From Azolla caroliniana (taxonomy: Eukaryota; Polypodiophyta), in assembly GCA_043228905.1 (NCBI GenBank), contig JBHGNT010000001.1:31186001-31250000 (forward strand): 64,000 nt of DNA. The letters are read 5' to 3'. Below the pieces are notes generated by a model, which did no database searches, was not told the origin of the DNA, and worked only from the letters and a program-made list of their open reading frames with translations. The translations under genes were made by a program, and so were the position numbers. Shown here piece by piece: positions 21,901 to 33,716 of this stretch; position 1 is the first letter of the stretch, and each line of letters opens with the position of its first letter.

Positions 21901-23260
21901 TTAATTATATGATCCCTTGCCGATTGTTTATCATCACCAAAATTCGTTGAATGATTACAAGCTCCCTGCATAGTTGATCTCTTCTTATGAACACGCTTAA
22001 ATATCTTCAAATCCGCTGTTTCTTCTACTTCTTCTCTTATGGGATTATAACTTGATCTGGATGTGATGTAGCCATGGCCAAGATTAGTGCACTGATTATT
22101 ATGACGACGATGATGAAAAGCTCTCGCATGAATGGGAGGAATGTATTTCTTGTCATTTGATTTTTTATTGGGCAGAGAATGCAAACCCATTAATCTGCCC
22201 ACTAATCCTGGATCATTAATACAGCTACCATTTGATGAGTCGATCATATTCTTTATATCCTCACGATCTACTGGATCGCTACTAAATTCGAAGTTTCCTT
22301 CTTCTTGATTATTATGCTGTTTACAGTTGAGCACCTTACTTTCATTTTCCGTTTTAGTCTGCAACGAAAAGTTACAATAAATCATGGTAAGTAACAGAAC
22401 ATCGATAGATCATTAAGCGTGGGGGTCACTGTTAAGTATGCGATTACAGTGTAATGCAATTTTTGTAATTAGACGAATAAATGCAGCGGCTGAGGTTTAC
22501 AACAAGATGTACTAAAATAAGTCCTGAGTATATTACAAGATTCAGACTTGTTGGCGCCATTTCTGCTTCTTCTGCTGCTCCAATCATTTCAATATCCTTT
22601 TGCTGGTCAGCATCATTTCTCTGAGCTGTGATAGAAAACAATTAAAACACATAAGAACCACAAAAAACGCGGGCCGAATGAATGCATAAGAGTGCATCTT
22701 TACATGATCTGACTTGTTCTGAATAGAGTAAGTTAACCATTTGTAAGTAAATGTATACCTGAATGAGGAGAAGGAGGGGGTGGAGGAGGAGGAGGAGGAA
22801 GATTAATGGGGCAATGGCTGTTAGATCTAGGGCTAGCGTTAGGGCTAGAGTTAGGGCTTGGGTTAGGGCTAGGATGAGGATTAAGATGAAGATGAGGAGC
22901 AGGAGTAGGATTAGGATTAGGATTAGGATTAGGATTAGGATTAGGATAAGGATTAGGGTTAGGGTTTGCGTTAGAGTTAACATCAGAGCTAGGGTTGCTG
23001 AGGTTGGAGTTAGGATTACAGCTGGGATTAGCGGTAGGCCTATAATTATGATGATGGTGGTGCTTGTGGGAGGAAGTAAAGAAACGTTTGGAGTGAGAGA
23101 GCTTCCTGTTGAAGTGAAAGAGTTGGAAGAAGACATGGCCAACAGAACCACCGATTCTGGAAGCTGCTGGAATGATTGTATAGCTCAATTGCTTGTGATC
23201 ATCATCATGGTGACCACCACCATTCAGATGATGACTATTATTACAGAGCATTTTGTTCAT
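18920..23260 (-). CDS. TRM (TON1 recruiting motif) / LONGIFOLIA-type DUF4378 protein
   Basis: Four exons join in phase: 22759-23260, 22537-22625, 20352-22358 and 18920-19567, giving 1,081 residues. The N-terminus has the TRM-family block GGSVGHVFFQLFHFNRKL (about 37-54). Exon 3 has the VARLMGLE-type motif LVGRLMGL (about 249-256), and exon 4 opens with SPVSVLGPPF (about 883-892), another family signature. The last 175 residues form DUF4378, opening with DYVAAVLG and including FDCVRDAM and WLHVDDIDWLV. TRM proteins bring TON1 and a PP2A subunit to cortical microtubules and shape cell elongation and division planes, so the likely site is the cytoskeleton. Exon 1 also encodes an Asn-Pro repeat and a poly-Pro run. 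Exon 3 is unusually rich in Asn, Tyr, Asp and Ser with a poly-Lys run. Intron 3 stays open for 70 codons. Confidence 0.9.
20258..20283. repeat. 26-base G homopolymer inside TRM intron 3
   Basis: An uninterrupted run of G on the plus strand (C on the coding strand) lies between the exon 3 donor at 20351 and the exon 4 acceptor at 19568. Another 10-base G run sits at 20212-20221. Length calls in such runs are error-prone. Confidence 0.95.
22825..23035. repeat. Telomere-like hexamer array inside TRM exon 1
   Basis: On the plus strand this is a degenerate array of six-base units, mostly GGATTA, GGGTTA, GGGCTA and GAGTTA, including one plant telo-box-like TTAGGGTTT at about 22959-22967. Unit length is a multiple of three, so on the minus strand it encodes alternating Asn-Pro with Ser and His variants without breaking frame. 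Its central block of consecutive GGATTA units (about 22911-22945) is the most homogeneous. Confidence 0.85.
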
Positions 23261-23422
23261 AGCAGAAGAAGAAAGTAGTAATATTATTGAATCAGTACAT
23301 ACTGAAAGAATTCAATTCTCTAATTATATTCATTCTGGTGAGAGAATGAGTGAGAGTGAGAGTTTCGAAGAAACCAATAGAAAATCTCTTTTTAGAGTGT
23401 TGGAAAGGTTTAATATGAAGAA

Positions 23423-23435
23423 GGGGGGGGGGGGG
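23423..23435. repeat. Poly-G run upstream of the TRM gene
   Basis: Thirteen consecutive G on the plus strand, about 165 bases upstream of the TRM start codon, so in its leader or promoter. Confidence 0.9.
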
Positions 23436-26428
23436 TGTTGATAAGGAATAAGTTGTGAAAATTAAGCCATTCCAATGGTTGGTTTCACACACGCAGCTAC
23501 AATGACTAAAGTCGAGGGAAATGTCCCGTAGCTCCATCACCTCTAAGCCTCGGATTGCCGAAGACCCCATTCACATGGACTTAAGTGGTAGACAAAACAA
23601 TGTCTAAATGCCTTATATATATACACGTGGCAATGTGTTCTTTTGCCGAAATTATGTTGATCGAGGAGCGGTCCTGAAGTGTAATATTGCATGAGACACA
23701 TTCATGTGAGGTGGCAAAAGAAGCTACTTCTATTCTATATCGAATCCGTAGATGCTTTCCTCGCGGTACGTTTTGTGAAGGCTGATAATTTATATGGTTT
23801 CTTGTGTCACAGTGTTTGCATTGGCCGATTCACATGTCTTTTTTTATATGCAAAAGGAAGACACCACATTGTGTCGAAAAAGGCCAATTACATGCTTTAG
23901 AACACCTTTGTAGGGTTGACATATGCAGACAAGAAGAAGATTTGTTTATAGACATGTGGTAGGCATTACTTACATTGGAGATGTATGTTTTCATGTGTTT
24001 GGAAAACCATACTACCTAACCATTAGAATAAACCTTATGCCAAAGGGATGCTACTTCTTGTTCCCATTGGTATTGATATAAAAATAGAAGAGTGTGTAGA
24101 TGTATAATCTCTCCTTGTTTATTGTATGAATCACAAAGACCGTGAGATATATGGGTACTATTGCAGGTGATTGTGAAACGAAGGTCTTGTACAACTTGAA
24201 AATAGCTTTGCAAGTGATTTGTGAATGTATGCGTTGGGGTAGTGTACAAGAAGACTACCAATTAGATAATCATCGTGGTTTTAAAATATGGTGCCAATAT
24301 AGGCATGCCCAAGGTATTTGATGGATAATAATATTATTTGTCTCATAATACTCTTTCATTAAGGACGAACATAAGTGTATATGTGCTTATCGAGTGATTT
24401 CATAACCTGTATGTTATGTCATCAATGGAGCAGGCGAAATGATACAAAATCAAAACATGGTTTTAACCACAATTACATACCATGCCAAATACTTTTGGTA
24501 TTGGAGTTTAGTTGTAGGAATGATTTCATACAAAGCTTGAAGAAAAACATGAGGTATGTTTGGACTTGATTTCATTCTCTAGTTTGTGACATCGTCTCAC
24601 ATGTAACTATTCATCTCGCTCAATAGAGAGACACAATAAACCCTAAGGGCTCAATTGAGCTTTTCACAATGCTTCATTTGTAAAAGGTTGACTCCGACAT
24701 CCATATCTTAAGCTTCTTTAAGGTAGTTGAATTAGCTTACATGACAACTTTGAAATTTACAACATTTGCATATGTAGAAAGGCCCACAAAGTTGCTCAAA
24801 TATTCTTGATAGACTTTTAAGATATGATGGCTAGATTGATCTAATATTCATGTAGCGCAAATATAAATTCAATAAAATATTTCTATTCTCTCTTTAATTT
24901 TGTGAAGATACAACATTCACACAATATTTTCAAGCATCCTATGATATCAAGATTTGATCTACATAAGAGATATTGAGGTTGGGACCTACCATAGAAACTA
25001 CTTTTAAAACACCGATTATGTTTGAGGTAAAGTATGTTATTGGTGAAAACATTTGTCAAGGGTGGACATAGTGAATATTGTCAATATGGCAGATTTCTTT
25101 GCATATTGTCCCCAATGGCCTACTTGTTCCTATAATCAACATCATACTACTTATTGTGAAAGAAGTTAATTTAATCAATGAACCTATTTAGAGCGATTGT
25201 ACATAAACCAAAGTGTATTCTTCGACTAAATCTTGTGCTCCTCAATTGATTATCAATGCCGTTCTTTAAAACAATTATGAACCAAATGTTTTGCCCAATT
25301 CATTGTTCTGAGTTTTACTCCATGTAATGTGGGAATGTGATATATATCAATGTTGTAAAGCCATGTTCTAGTAAGGAAGTTCGCAATGATGTGACTTGAA
25401 CTAGAATCATCATGGCTTTCTTTACATCAAACATGTCATCACACAACAGTCACCAAAGAACCAAATATGCTATCTTACATTGCAAAAACACACAGGATTT
25501 ACCATTAGAATTGGGCAAAGTGGTTTGGTGCACAATTTTCTTTTGACATAAAAATTTTTCACTACCATTTAACCATGCTTCTATATTGGATTTTCAAGTT
25601 TATGTACTTATACATCTCATGAAACTTAGCTAGAATGATGGGAATCTAAATTAAGATGGTCGACGGTCGTAGCCAAACAAAGATGTCTATTTCTTGTGCA
25701 CTTTATTTAACAAAAATGTTGTAATGTTTGAATGTGTACATGTGTAGTTATTCTACAACATGAATGGTTTATGCTTTTGAAGAAAATTTGTGTCCAACTT
25801 AAGTAGTTGGATCCATCGTATGAGTTAAACTCTAGTGTACATCATAAAGCAAGAATTCAACTTGTGGAAACTCTAGAGGCATTCGAAGACAACAATTTCA
25901 TGTTCTAGATGGGAATATGTAGTCATGTCGGAACTCTTAATTTTCGTGTTTTTTTCATGTGCGAAAGGTGGTGGGTGAATGTGGGCTTTTAGAGAATGAT
26001 GGTTGTGCGAGATTGAAGATGGGCAAGAGGCTAAATCAGAATTGAGTGGGAAATTTGTTTTGTTTTGAAATCATGCAAGCGCATGCGCAGACACAGTGAG
26101 TGGCCGTACAATCGAGTTGAGCTAGAGTGGAGGGTACACAAATTCATCATATACTGCAAATGATCTCAAGAGGCCATCAAGTGCGATGTGCGAGAGGTGT
26201 GGTTGTTGGGTGTGTTAGAAGGCGCTCCTTGTACCAAGGTAAGTTAAGTTGGTTCAATTGAAAGAAAAAGCAAACATAGGGACAAAGAGAGCGTCCCAAA
26301 AAGGGCTATAACTAAAGTTCAAAGTTCAAAGTTCAAAACTAACGAACAAAAAGAAAGAAGAAAATCAAAACAAAGAAAGCGCGGGACAATTTTGATGGAA
26401 GAAATCAAATAAATCCTTCGTATAAATC

Positions 26429-26449
26429 TATATATATATATATATATAA
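26429..26449. repeat. (TA)n microsatellite
   Basis: A pure TA run of about 20 bases in the gene-poor region. Confidence 0.9.
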
Positions 26450-26705
26450 TATTAATATATCATTTTTTTGCTTATTTATTGACTTTTATGATTTGTGGTT
26501 TAATATGTAGTGCGATTAGTTGTTTGTGTTGGTCGAAAATTCAAACAGCTAAAAAGAAGAAGAAGCAGAATGGACGCTAAATTAAAGTAAAAACCAAATT
26601 ACAAAGTCTCTTTTACTTGAATTAGATTCTCCAAAAGCGAAAGAAACAAGAAATAATAAAATCGCATCTGAAATTAGAAAAATCGCTAATTATTATTATT
26701 TATTT

Positions 26706-26720
26706 GGGGGGGGGGGGGGG
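26706..26720. repeat. Poly-G run
   Basis: Fifteen consecutive G in otherwise AT-rich intergenic sequence. Confidence 0.95.
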
Positions 26721-28749
26721 CGTTATGTGTGTGTTTTGTTGAATAAATACAAATCAATCAACTTAATTGAGAGATTATCTAAATCGATCCCTTTTTTTTG
26801 TTTTATTTGATTCTTTTATTTATTTATTATTTTGGGACTTTGGTTTTTCTTCTTCTTCTTTTCTTATTCACGATAGTTATTCCATTTTGTATGATTGACT
26901 ATATACACGTATGATATGTGTATGATTGTGTTGTTCATTCTATTATTAGTAGAAAGCACCATCAATAAGAACAAGAATACTAATAATTTCCATTATAGAA
27001 ACAATCAGCTTTAGAGTAGGCATTAAAAAGGGATAAGGGAAATTGCACACACATGTGTGTCCCCAAGATCAAGCTTTCTAACCCCATTCAATTTTCAATT
27101 GTACATTGATTGCCACGCTAACATTTCTACTACTACTATCATACAAAATGAGCCCCCAAAAGCCTAAAACATATTAGATAAAACAAAGGAAAGAGATTTT
27201 TTGGGTGGAGGGGGAGAATACAATGCAATATTATGTTTTATGAATGAACCCCCACCCAAACAAATTTAATTCATCTCCAGTTCTTTCACACTTTACATGG
27301 AATTTTGTGATCAATACACCGACACAACATTTTCCTTCGTTAATAGCAACACGATACATTCTCTCCCTCTAATACATACATAGGACATTTCTACAATCTT
27401 CTCTTACTTATTTATCTATCCACTACCTTATATTCACCAGGAAACAAATGGATGTCAAATAAAAAGATAAATAGAAGCCCATTCATTTGTTGTTTTTGAG
27501 CTTAACACTCCACATCTCCTACATGTGGCAACGCTAATCATATTATATTCTTGCAAAACTTATATTACATGCATAAGCAATGTTAGCACGTGTTTCTTTC
27601 GGTACCTATTGGAGGTCGTGTTAGTTGAGACGTCATGTAGTTGCTATGGTCTGAAATAAGGGGACGAAGTATCCGATTATTGGTTATTTAGAGGTGTTAT
27701 TTATGCCTTAGGATATTATCTCGAGAACATGTAGATGTATCATTTCAATGTAATGGCTTCACCTAATAAACCATAAAAGTTTTGTGGACTTCGACATAAG
27801 TGAATGTATGAATTATCTACAAATATATGCTTCTACGGATCAAACCAAGTCAACATTATGCATGCCATTGGAAAAAACAGATGATACGCCTCACACAACA
27901 TATGCTCTTGCTTCCAAGCAAGTTTAAATATTAAATTAGTATATATATTCAATTTCTTTCATGCGAAACCTTGGCTACGAAAACAATCAAGAATATCGGA
28001 AATTTTCCTTGTACATAAGCTTCTTGAATGTGACAAAGGTTCCTTCTACCAAGCAAAATGGCCAAATTCTTTTTCATGCACAAATTTCCTCTCGCGAACA
28101 TCCATTACAACAATTGAAGATGTGTGGTCAACCAATATCACATGCTGAAAAATGAAGGGTGGATGTAAACAAGAAATGACTCATTCATACGTCTAGGAAG
28201 TGTATGTGTTACAAATTTCTGTTGAAATTTAGGTAAAGTATTAAAAACACTTGTCTTATACACTGAAAATTGAAAGCATCCATACAAGTTTCTAAAATAT
28301 CAATAGTATCTCGGGGTCAAGTTTTTAAGCCATGAAAATAACACCTATTAGAACATATAATATAGTAAAAGAAAGTAACAATGAGAATGAAATAAAAGCG
28401 AAAGGATGATAATATTTAAGCTATGTTATGATCATATTTTTGTTAAGCCTTCCATGAACGACTTCTTACTCTTATCTTTTGCTATCTATCTTACACACAT
28501 TCCTAAACATTGACCCTTGCACCATGCCAACAACACATGTATGCGGTTTATGAGGATCCCAAGTAGTGCACACATTCCCTTTTGAGATAGTGTAATAAAA
28601 CATATCTCAACCAATTATGTGGGGACAGATTCCCTAGATGTCTATGGATTATAGTTTATATGATTTGATTTGCACTTGGCCTGTTTAATGACCTTGATAA
28701 AAGCAAATTGCAAACAATGGTGTGGTATTTGTCTTTTTTTCATCATTAT

Positions 28750-28882
28750 TGTGTGATTGAATAACTTTGTAATATTTTTCTTGGCAACTTCTCATATATG
28801 GTTTGGTTCTCACAAAGCTGTGTGATTGAATGACTTTGTAATATCTTGGCAACTTCTTGTATCTTGTTCGGTTCTCACTAAG
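28750..28882. repeat. Two-copy imperfect tandem repeat, about 68 bp unit
   Basis: TGTGTGATTGAAT.ACTTTGTAATAT at 28750 recurs at 28819. Both copies continue CTTGGCAACTTCT and end GG.TCTCAC.AAG. The copies differ by a few substitutions and a 5-base indel. Confidence 0.8.
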
Positions 28883-31800
28883 GTGTTTCCAATTAAACAA
28901 TGTTACATTTATGTATGATCTTCTTCCATAGTATTCTTTTTGCTCATCCAATTAACTCATGTTTGATGTAATGGTTGTGAGTCTAATACTGAAATAATAT
29001 TGTTGACAGTTGTTTTCATTTAAGAAATGGATGGTAAATATTACCATAATAACCAATGCCTCCTATCTAAATAGTAAAAACATAACAATGAAGTAACATA
29101 GAGATTTATTTAGTCATATATTGAAGTAAAGTACAATCCATGGGGGTTATTAATATATGCAAATGTTTTCTAAGTCAACAAACACGATACGACAATATAG
29201 TGGAGAAGTGTGAAAGTGGTACAAAATTAATAATTTAACCACTATCGAACGTTTATGCAAGTCCTTGAGATAGTGAAATTTTTCGAATGCATTCTTAATA
29301 TGTTTGAAGATTCATTCATTATATCAAGAGAAACTATTGATGTTATAACATAAATTAATCTCACAAGCATTACAATTATGCAACAGAGAAGAGAATGTAG
29401 GTGTGCCATGAAATTGTTGCTTATAGTTTCTAAGGGCACATCTTATGAAAATATATGGCATAATTTATTTTTTAAAGAAAAATGCACCTTAGTATATTAC
29501 TTCAAAATTGTACATAGAAAACAGAAGGAGACATTTCATCACACTTCTATTGTGATACAAAGGCTAGTATAAGCATGTGATCAAACAGAGGATGTCATAT
29601 ATGAAACAAGTGGAGCAATAACTACGAGCAATACAACAGAAAGAGACAGTATGGTATAATTCCACCTCATACGAGAAGCTGTATCCGAAAATAAGTGAAG
29701 CCCTTGCCATTGTTTCTTAAAGGCCACTTGACATTGCCATAGAACATCAGTCGAACCCAGCGGATCATTATATTGGCCAAGTATTGTGTGGACAAATAAC
29801 ATCCAGAATTCAATAAGCATGGCGTGGATATGTATGTGAGCATTGTAAAAAACAACATCACATCTCTATTATCCCCCTATTATCCAAAGATCCAATGACG
29901 TAATAGTACACCAAATAACCAGATTTTCAATTATGAACCATTGAATAGAAGATGGAAATATATGGTGCAATTGCAATAGTAAGGTTGAGTATAGAGTATG
30001 CTTTTCTCCATTGTGGTTGAAACTTATGCTCCCACTCACAAAGTATTCCATGGTTGCATTCGCTCCATCACATATGTAGAGGGAGTTGGCCATGTAGGAG
30101 GCATGTTCTTAGGGAGCTCTATATCTATATAGTGACTAAGAGGAGGAGAATGAGAACATGGTTCAAGATGAGATTAGGTTTAGGATTGATGTGGTATGTT
30201 ACCTTGAGGCCATCACATTATAGACATTGAACCATAACTACACTTAATTAATGATGTCTTGTTCTTACTAGCTGCACTAGGGGAAGAGTTGTAACCGACA
30301 CCCATGAAAGAAAGCTAGTGAATGGGGTATTTTGGCAACCAACAATAATGTACCATGAATTAGGGGGGAAATGTGAAGCCTTGTATAATGATTATACTAT
30401 ATATGTTGTACCAAAATACTGAAATATCATTTTCTTTTAGTGGGAAAACTCAAGTTAGCAATACATGGTAGATACTAGAACCCACCCTCGTGTTTGCTAA
30501 CTACATTGCTTGGTATGAGTTATCTCATATTCTCTTTGGTGCAAGATGGGGTATTGGGGGCCCTAGCCATGAAACTCAACAACTTTGCATGTTTTTGGTT
30601 AAAACAAATCCTTGAGTCTTGAGTATTACATTTTGTTGCAATGGTCCACCTCCATCCACAATCCAATCATATGTCTAAACATATTTTTATCATAGCGACA
30701 TTACATACTCTCAATTCCAATGCTCTTTATCAAGAATCAATTACCAACTCCACGCACAACACATGACAATTGTTGAGTTGCAATTGGGTTTACCAACATT
30801 CTCTATCTAAATAATAGGTCTTTTAATGGTTTGAAGGCACTATTGCCCATCAAGTGGTATGTAACATGAAAGGCTATTATGTATAAAAGTGAAAATGACA
30901 ATTTACTTTAAGAGTTTGCAAGACTGATTTAGGATGACAACAATTGTTCATCATGTGACCACCAATGAATCAATATTTAAGTTTGACAATACAACTACCC
31001 ATCATGTGACCTACATAAGTTGCCATATGGGCACACATTTGGGAAGAGAGAGAGAGAGAGTAGACGTAATCAAAGTATTTATTTAACACTATGCATGTAT
31101 CTTTTGTAATATATCGTCTCCTTGTCTTGAATCACTATATATGAATGTTTTGGTTAAGTATTTATTTAACACTATTTAATTGATGGATTCGTCACATAAG
31201 GAGAATCAAGCCGATACAACTATGGATGTCAAAATGAAACGTTAGAAAATAATTTCCCTACTGTGATTTGTTGACGATTTAGTCTTTTGCATGGTGTAGA
31301 AAGCTTTAGGGGAAAGTTGAAATGTTGTAGAAAATTTTACGAGGTGGCATGGTGTCCAATTATTAACAAATTGTAAGGAAATTTGGAATCTCATTTGTAG
31401 GGAACCTACCTACTTATAACATCCTTAGTTATATGCAGAAGAAGCGATATATAAGGTAATTTATTTTAAAATTGATATATCTGCAAAGTGGAAGAGATTT
31501 GAGCCATTTGCATTAACATTTCCTTCTTGCATATGAGTAGAACAAGAAGCACAAACCATGATTAGTGCAAGAGAATTTTTTCAATCAAGCATGGTTTTTC
31601 CACCCATGCCAAAACTCATATTGTTAAAGTTAAAGTTAGTAATTTCTTGGTAGAGTGAGTAGGTGGTTCGTTGTGAGGTGTAGGGAATAGGGCCCCTAAA
31701 TCAACTTACAATTAATCAAACCTTTAAAACATTTGGCCCCCTTAGGACATGCCCCACAATTGGAATATAAATTAAGTCAAACCCTTATATAAAAGGGGAG

Positions 31801-33615
31801 ATATAAAAAATATGAACAATTATCAAACAAACATGATTAGTCTCTTACGATAAAGTTATATGGAAGTGTAATGGAGTCAAACCTACGTTCATGGTTTGAA
31901 GCAAATGGAAAGAGAGCAACGCAAAGGAGGGTTTTAAATGCATCAAAACACCATTGATCATCTTATTATTGTTTGGGTCCTATTGGAGGACGTTGTTTAA
32001 AAAGTAAAATATTATATTATTAATTTGTAGACTTCAAGAAATCTTTTCAATTGATTTCAAAACACAAAGGAAACTCAAAGTACCACGTGAATATATGCAT
32101 CTATGAGAAGGTAATGTGCGATGTGCCTATGGGAGGTGGAATGTCATATATTTTTGCTAACACTATTGTGTTAAGCAACCCTCACTCTCACCCACTCTTT
32201 GTGTTTATTGCATCGATAAATCAAAAGAAATGGTTGACAGTATGTAAAATAAGAAGGCACCGGAAAGGATGCCATTGGGAATGGACTTATCATGCTTTTG
32301 TTATACACGAATGATGTATCTTCAGAAACTTTTGTTTGTAGCACCAATAGCTTTGAGACACAATTATGGGTGAAGGTTCAAAATAAAGATAAACCAAACA
32401 TTGTGTACAATAATGAGCTCATTGAGGATGGCTCTCATACAAACATGCTACAAGGAATAAATTTATCCACTATCCTAACCATTGTTTCCACAAAACTTTG
32501 CTCAAATTCTCTTTTGTTGGAGATTAGGAGTTGAGCCCCATACAACTACTATATACTCATTGTTTTTTCCTCAAACAAAATTTTAGCTTAAGTATCATGC
32601 ATCTATCTCCTACAGCGTGCCACATTCGTCAGCACTTAAAGATTGTTTTCCCGACATCAGCCCTCCAAATCATGACATATTAATTGTGAACATCCTTAAT
32701 TCACTTCCACACATTGGATCATGTAGCAATATAGACCTATCCCAATACACATTTGTCTCACTCACATTGTCACTTCTACATACAAGAATCACTTAACATT
32801 GAGAATTACTAATTAACTACATGTATATTATGTGGGCATGATTCACCTCAATTCCACCCAACAGATATTAATAAAACTTATCTATCAATGTATCTCCTTG
32901 TACACAAGCACACACTTGAAAATATCTCCCTTAAATGGGATCCCTTCATGAACATAACATGTCACACTCATTCATATCAGTCATGAGTTTTAGGCTACCA
33001 CCCTCCTAATTAATGTTGAGGTTTCCCCCCTTGAGTATTGCTTGTCCTTATGCCAACACGTTAACGCCCAACCTTGAGCAAGATTCTCTGAATGCGATGT
33101 TATTACTTTGTAACATGTGGTATGCTTTTGCACATATGAAATTGAAAGTCTCAAAAGATGGGTGGTCAATGTGGGGCTAGCATGGAGTAACCTTGGGCAT
33201 CAACATGTGCTCAAGAAGATACACACTTCCAAATGCTTTGGTGTGTCAAACTCGGTTCTAATCTCTTTCACATCTTAAATAGGTTTCAACTTTCAACTAA
33301 CATTACTCCTCACAAACTCACATGATCCATGGTTTACACATTTCCTTGGATTCTAGAAGGATCACCAGACAGGGTTTGCGGTCCTTTCAAATGCATAGAA
33401 ATAGTAGACTTGATAATGAGAAAATACAAGAAAGATTTGATATAGGCCCTATTTCCAAAATGACAAAGTTTACTAATATCTCCATGCACAAACTTCTAAA
33501 AACCATATGATGACCACGAAAACAAAACCATAGGTCACTTGGTCTTGGCCATTCTTAGTGTTTTATTAGAATTATGAACGTCTTTGAAGAACTTTGGCCA
33601 GTGGACACCATAACA

Positions 33616-33629
33616 ACACACACACACAC

Positions 33630-33677
<48 letters not shown>

Positions 33678-33716
33678 TACATATATACATATATATCTAT
33701 ATCTATATCTATATTA
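33616..33716. repeat. Compound (AC)n-(AT)n-(ATAC)n-(ATCT)n microsatellite
   Basis: An AC run (about 33617-33632) passes into about 38 bases of AT, then ACATAT units and ATATCT units. The AT core can fold on itself. Confidence 0.9.

Noticed and set aside
22825-23035. A true interstitial telomere
   Set aside because: The units are degenerate and keep an open reading frame inside a gene with conserved flanks, so chromosome-end origin is not needed to explain them.
22642-23151. Leu/Ile-rich and Arg-rich frames overlapping TRM exon 1
   Set aside because: They are translations of the GGATTA-type array in other frames. The N-P frame continues the conserved TRM N-terminus and has proper splice sites.
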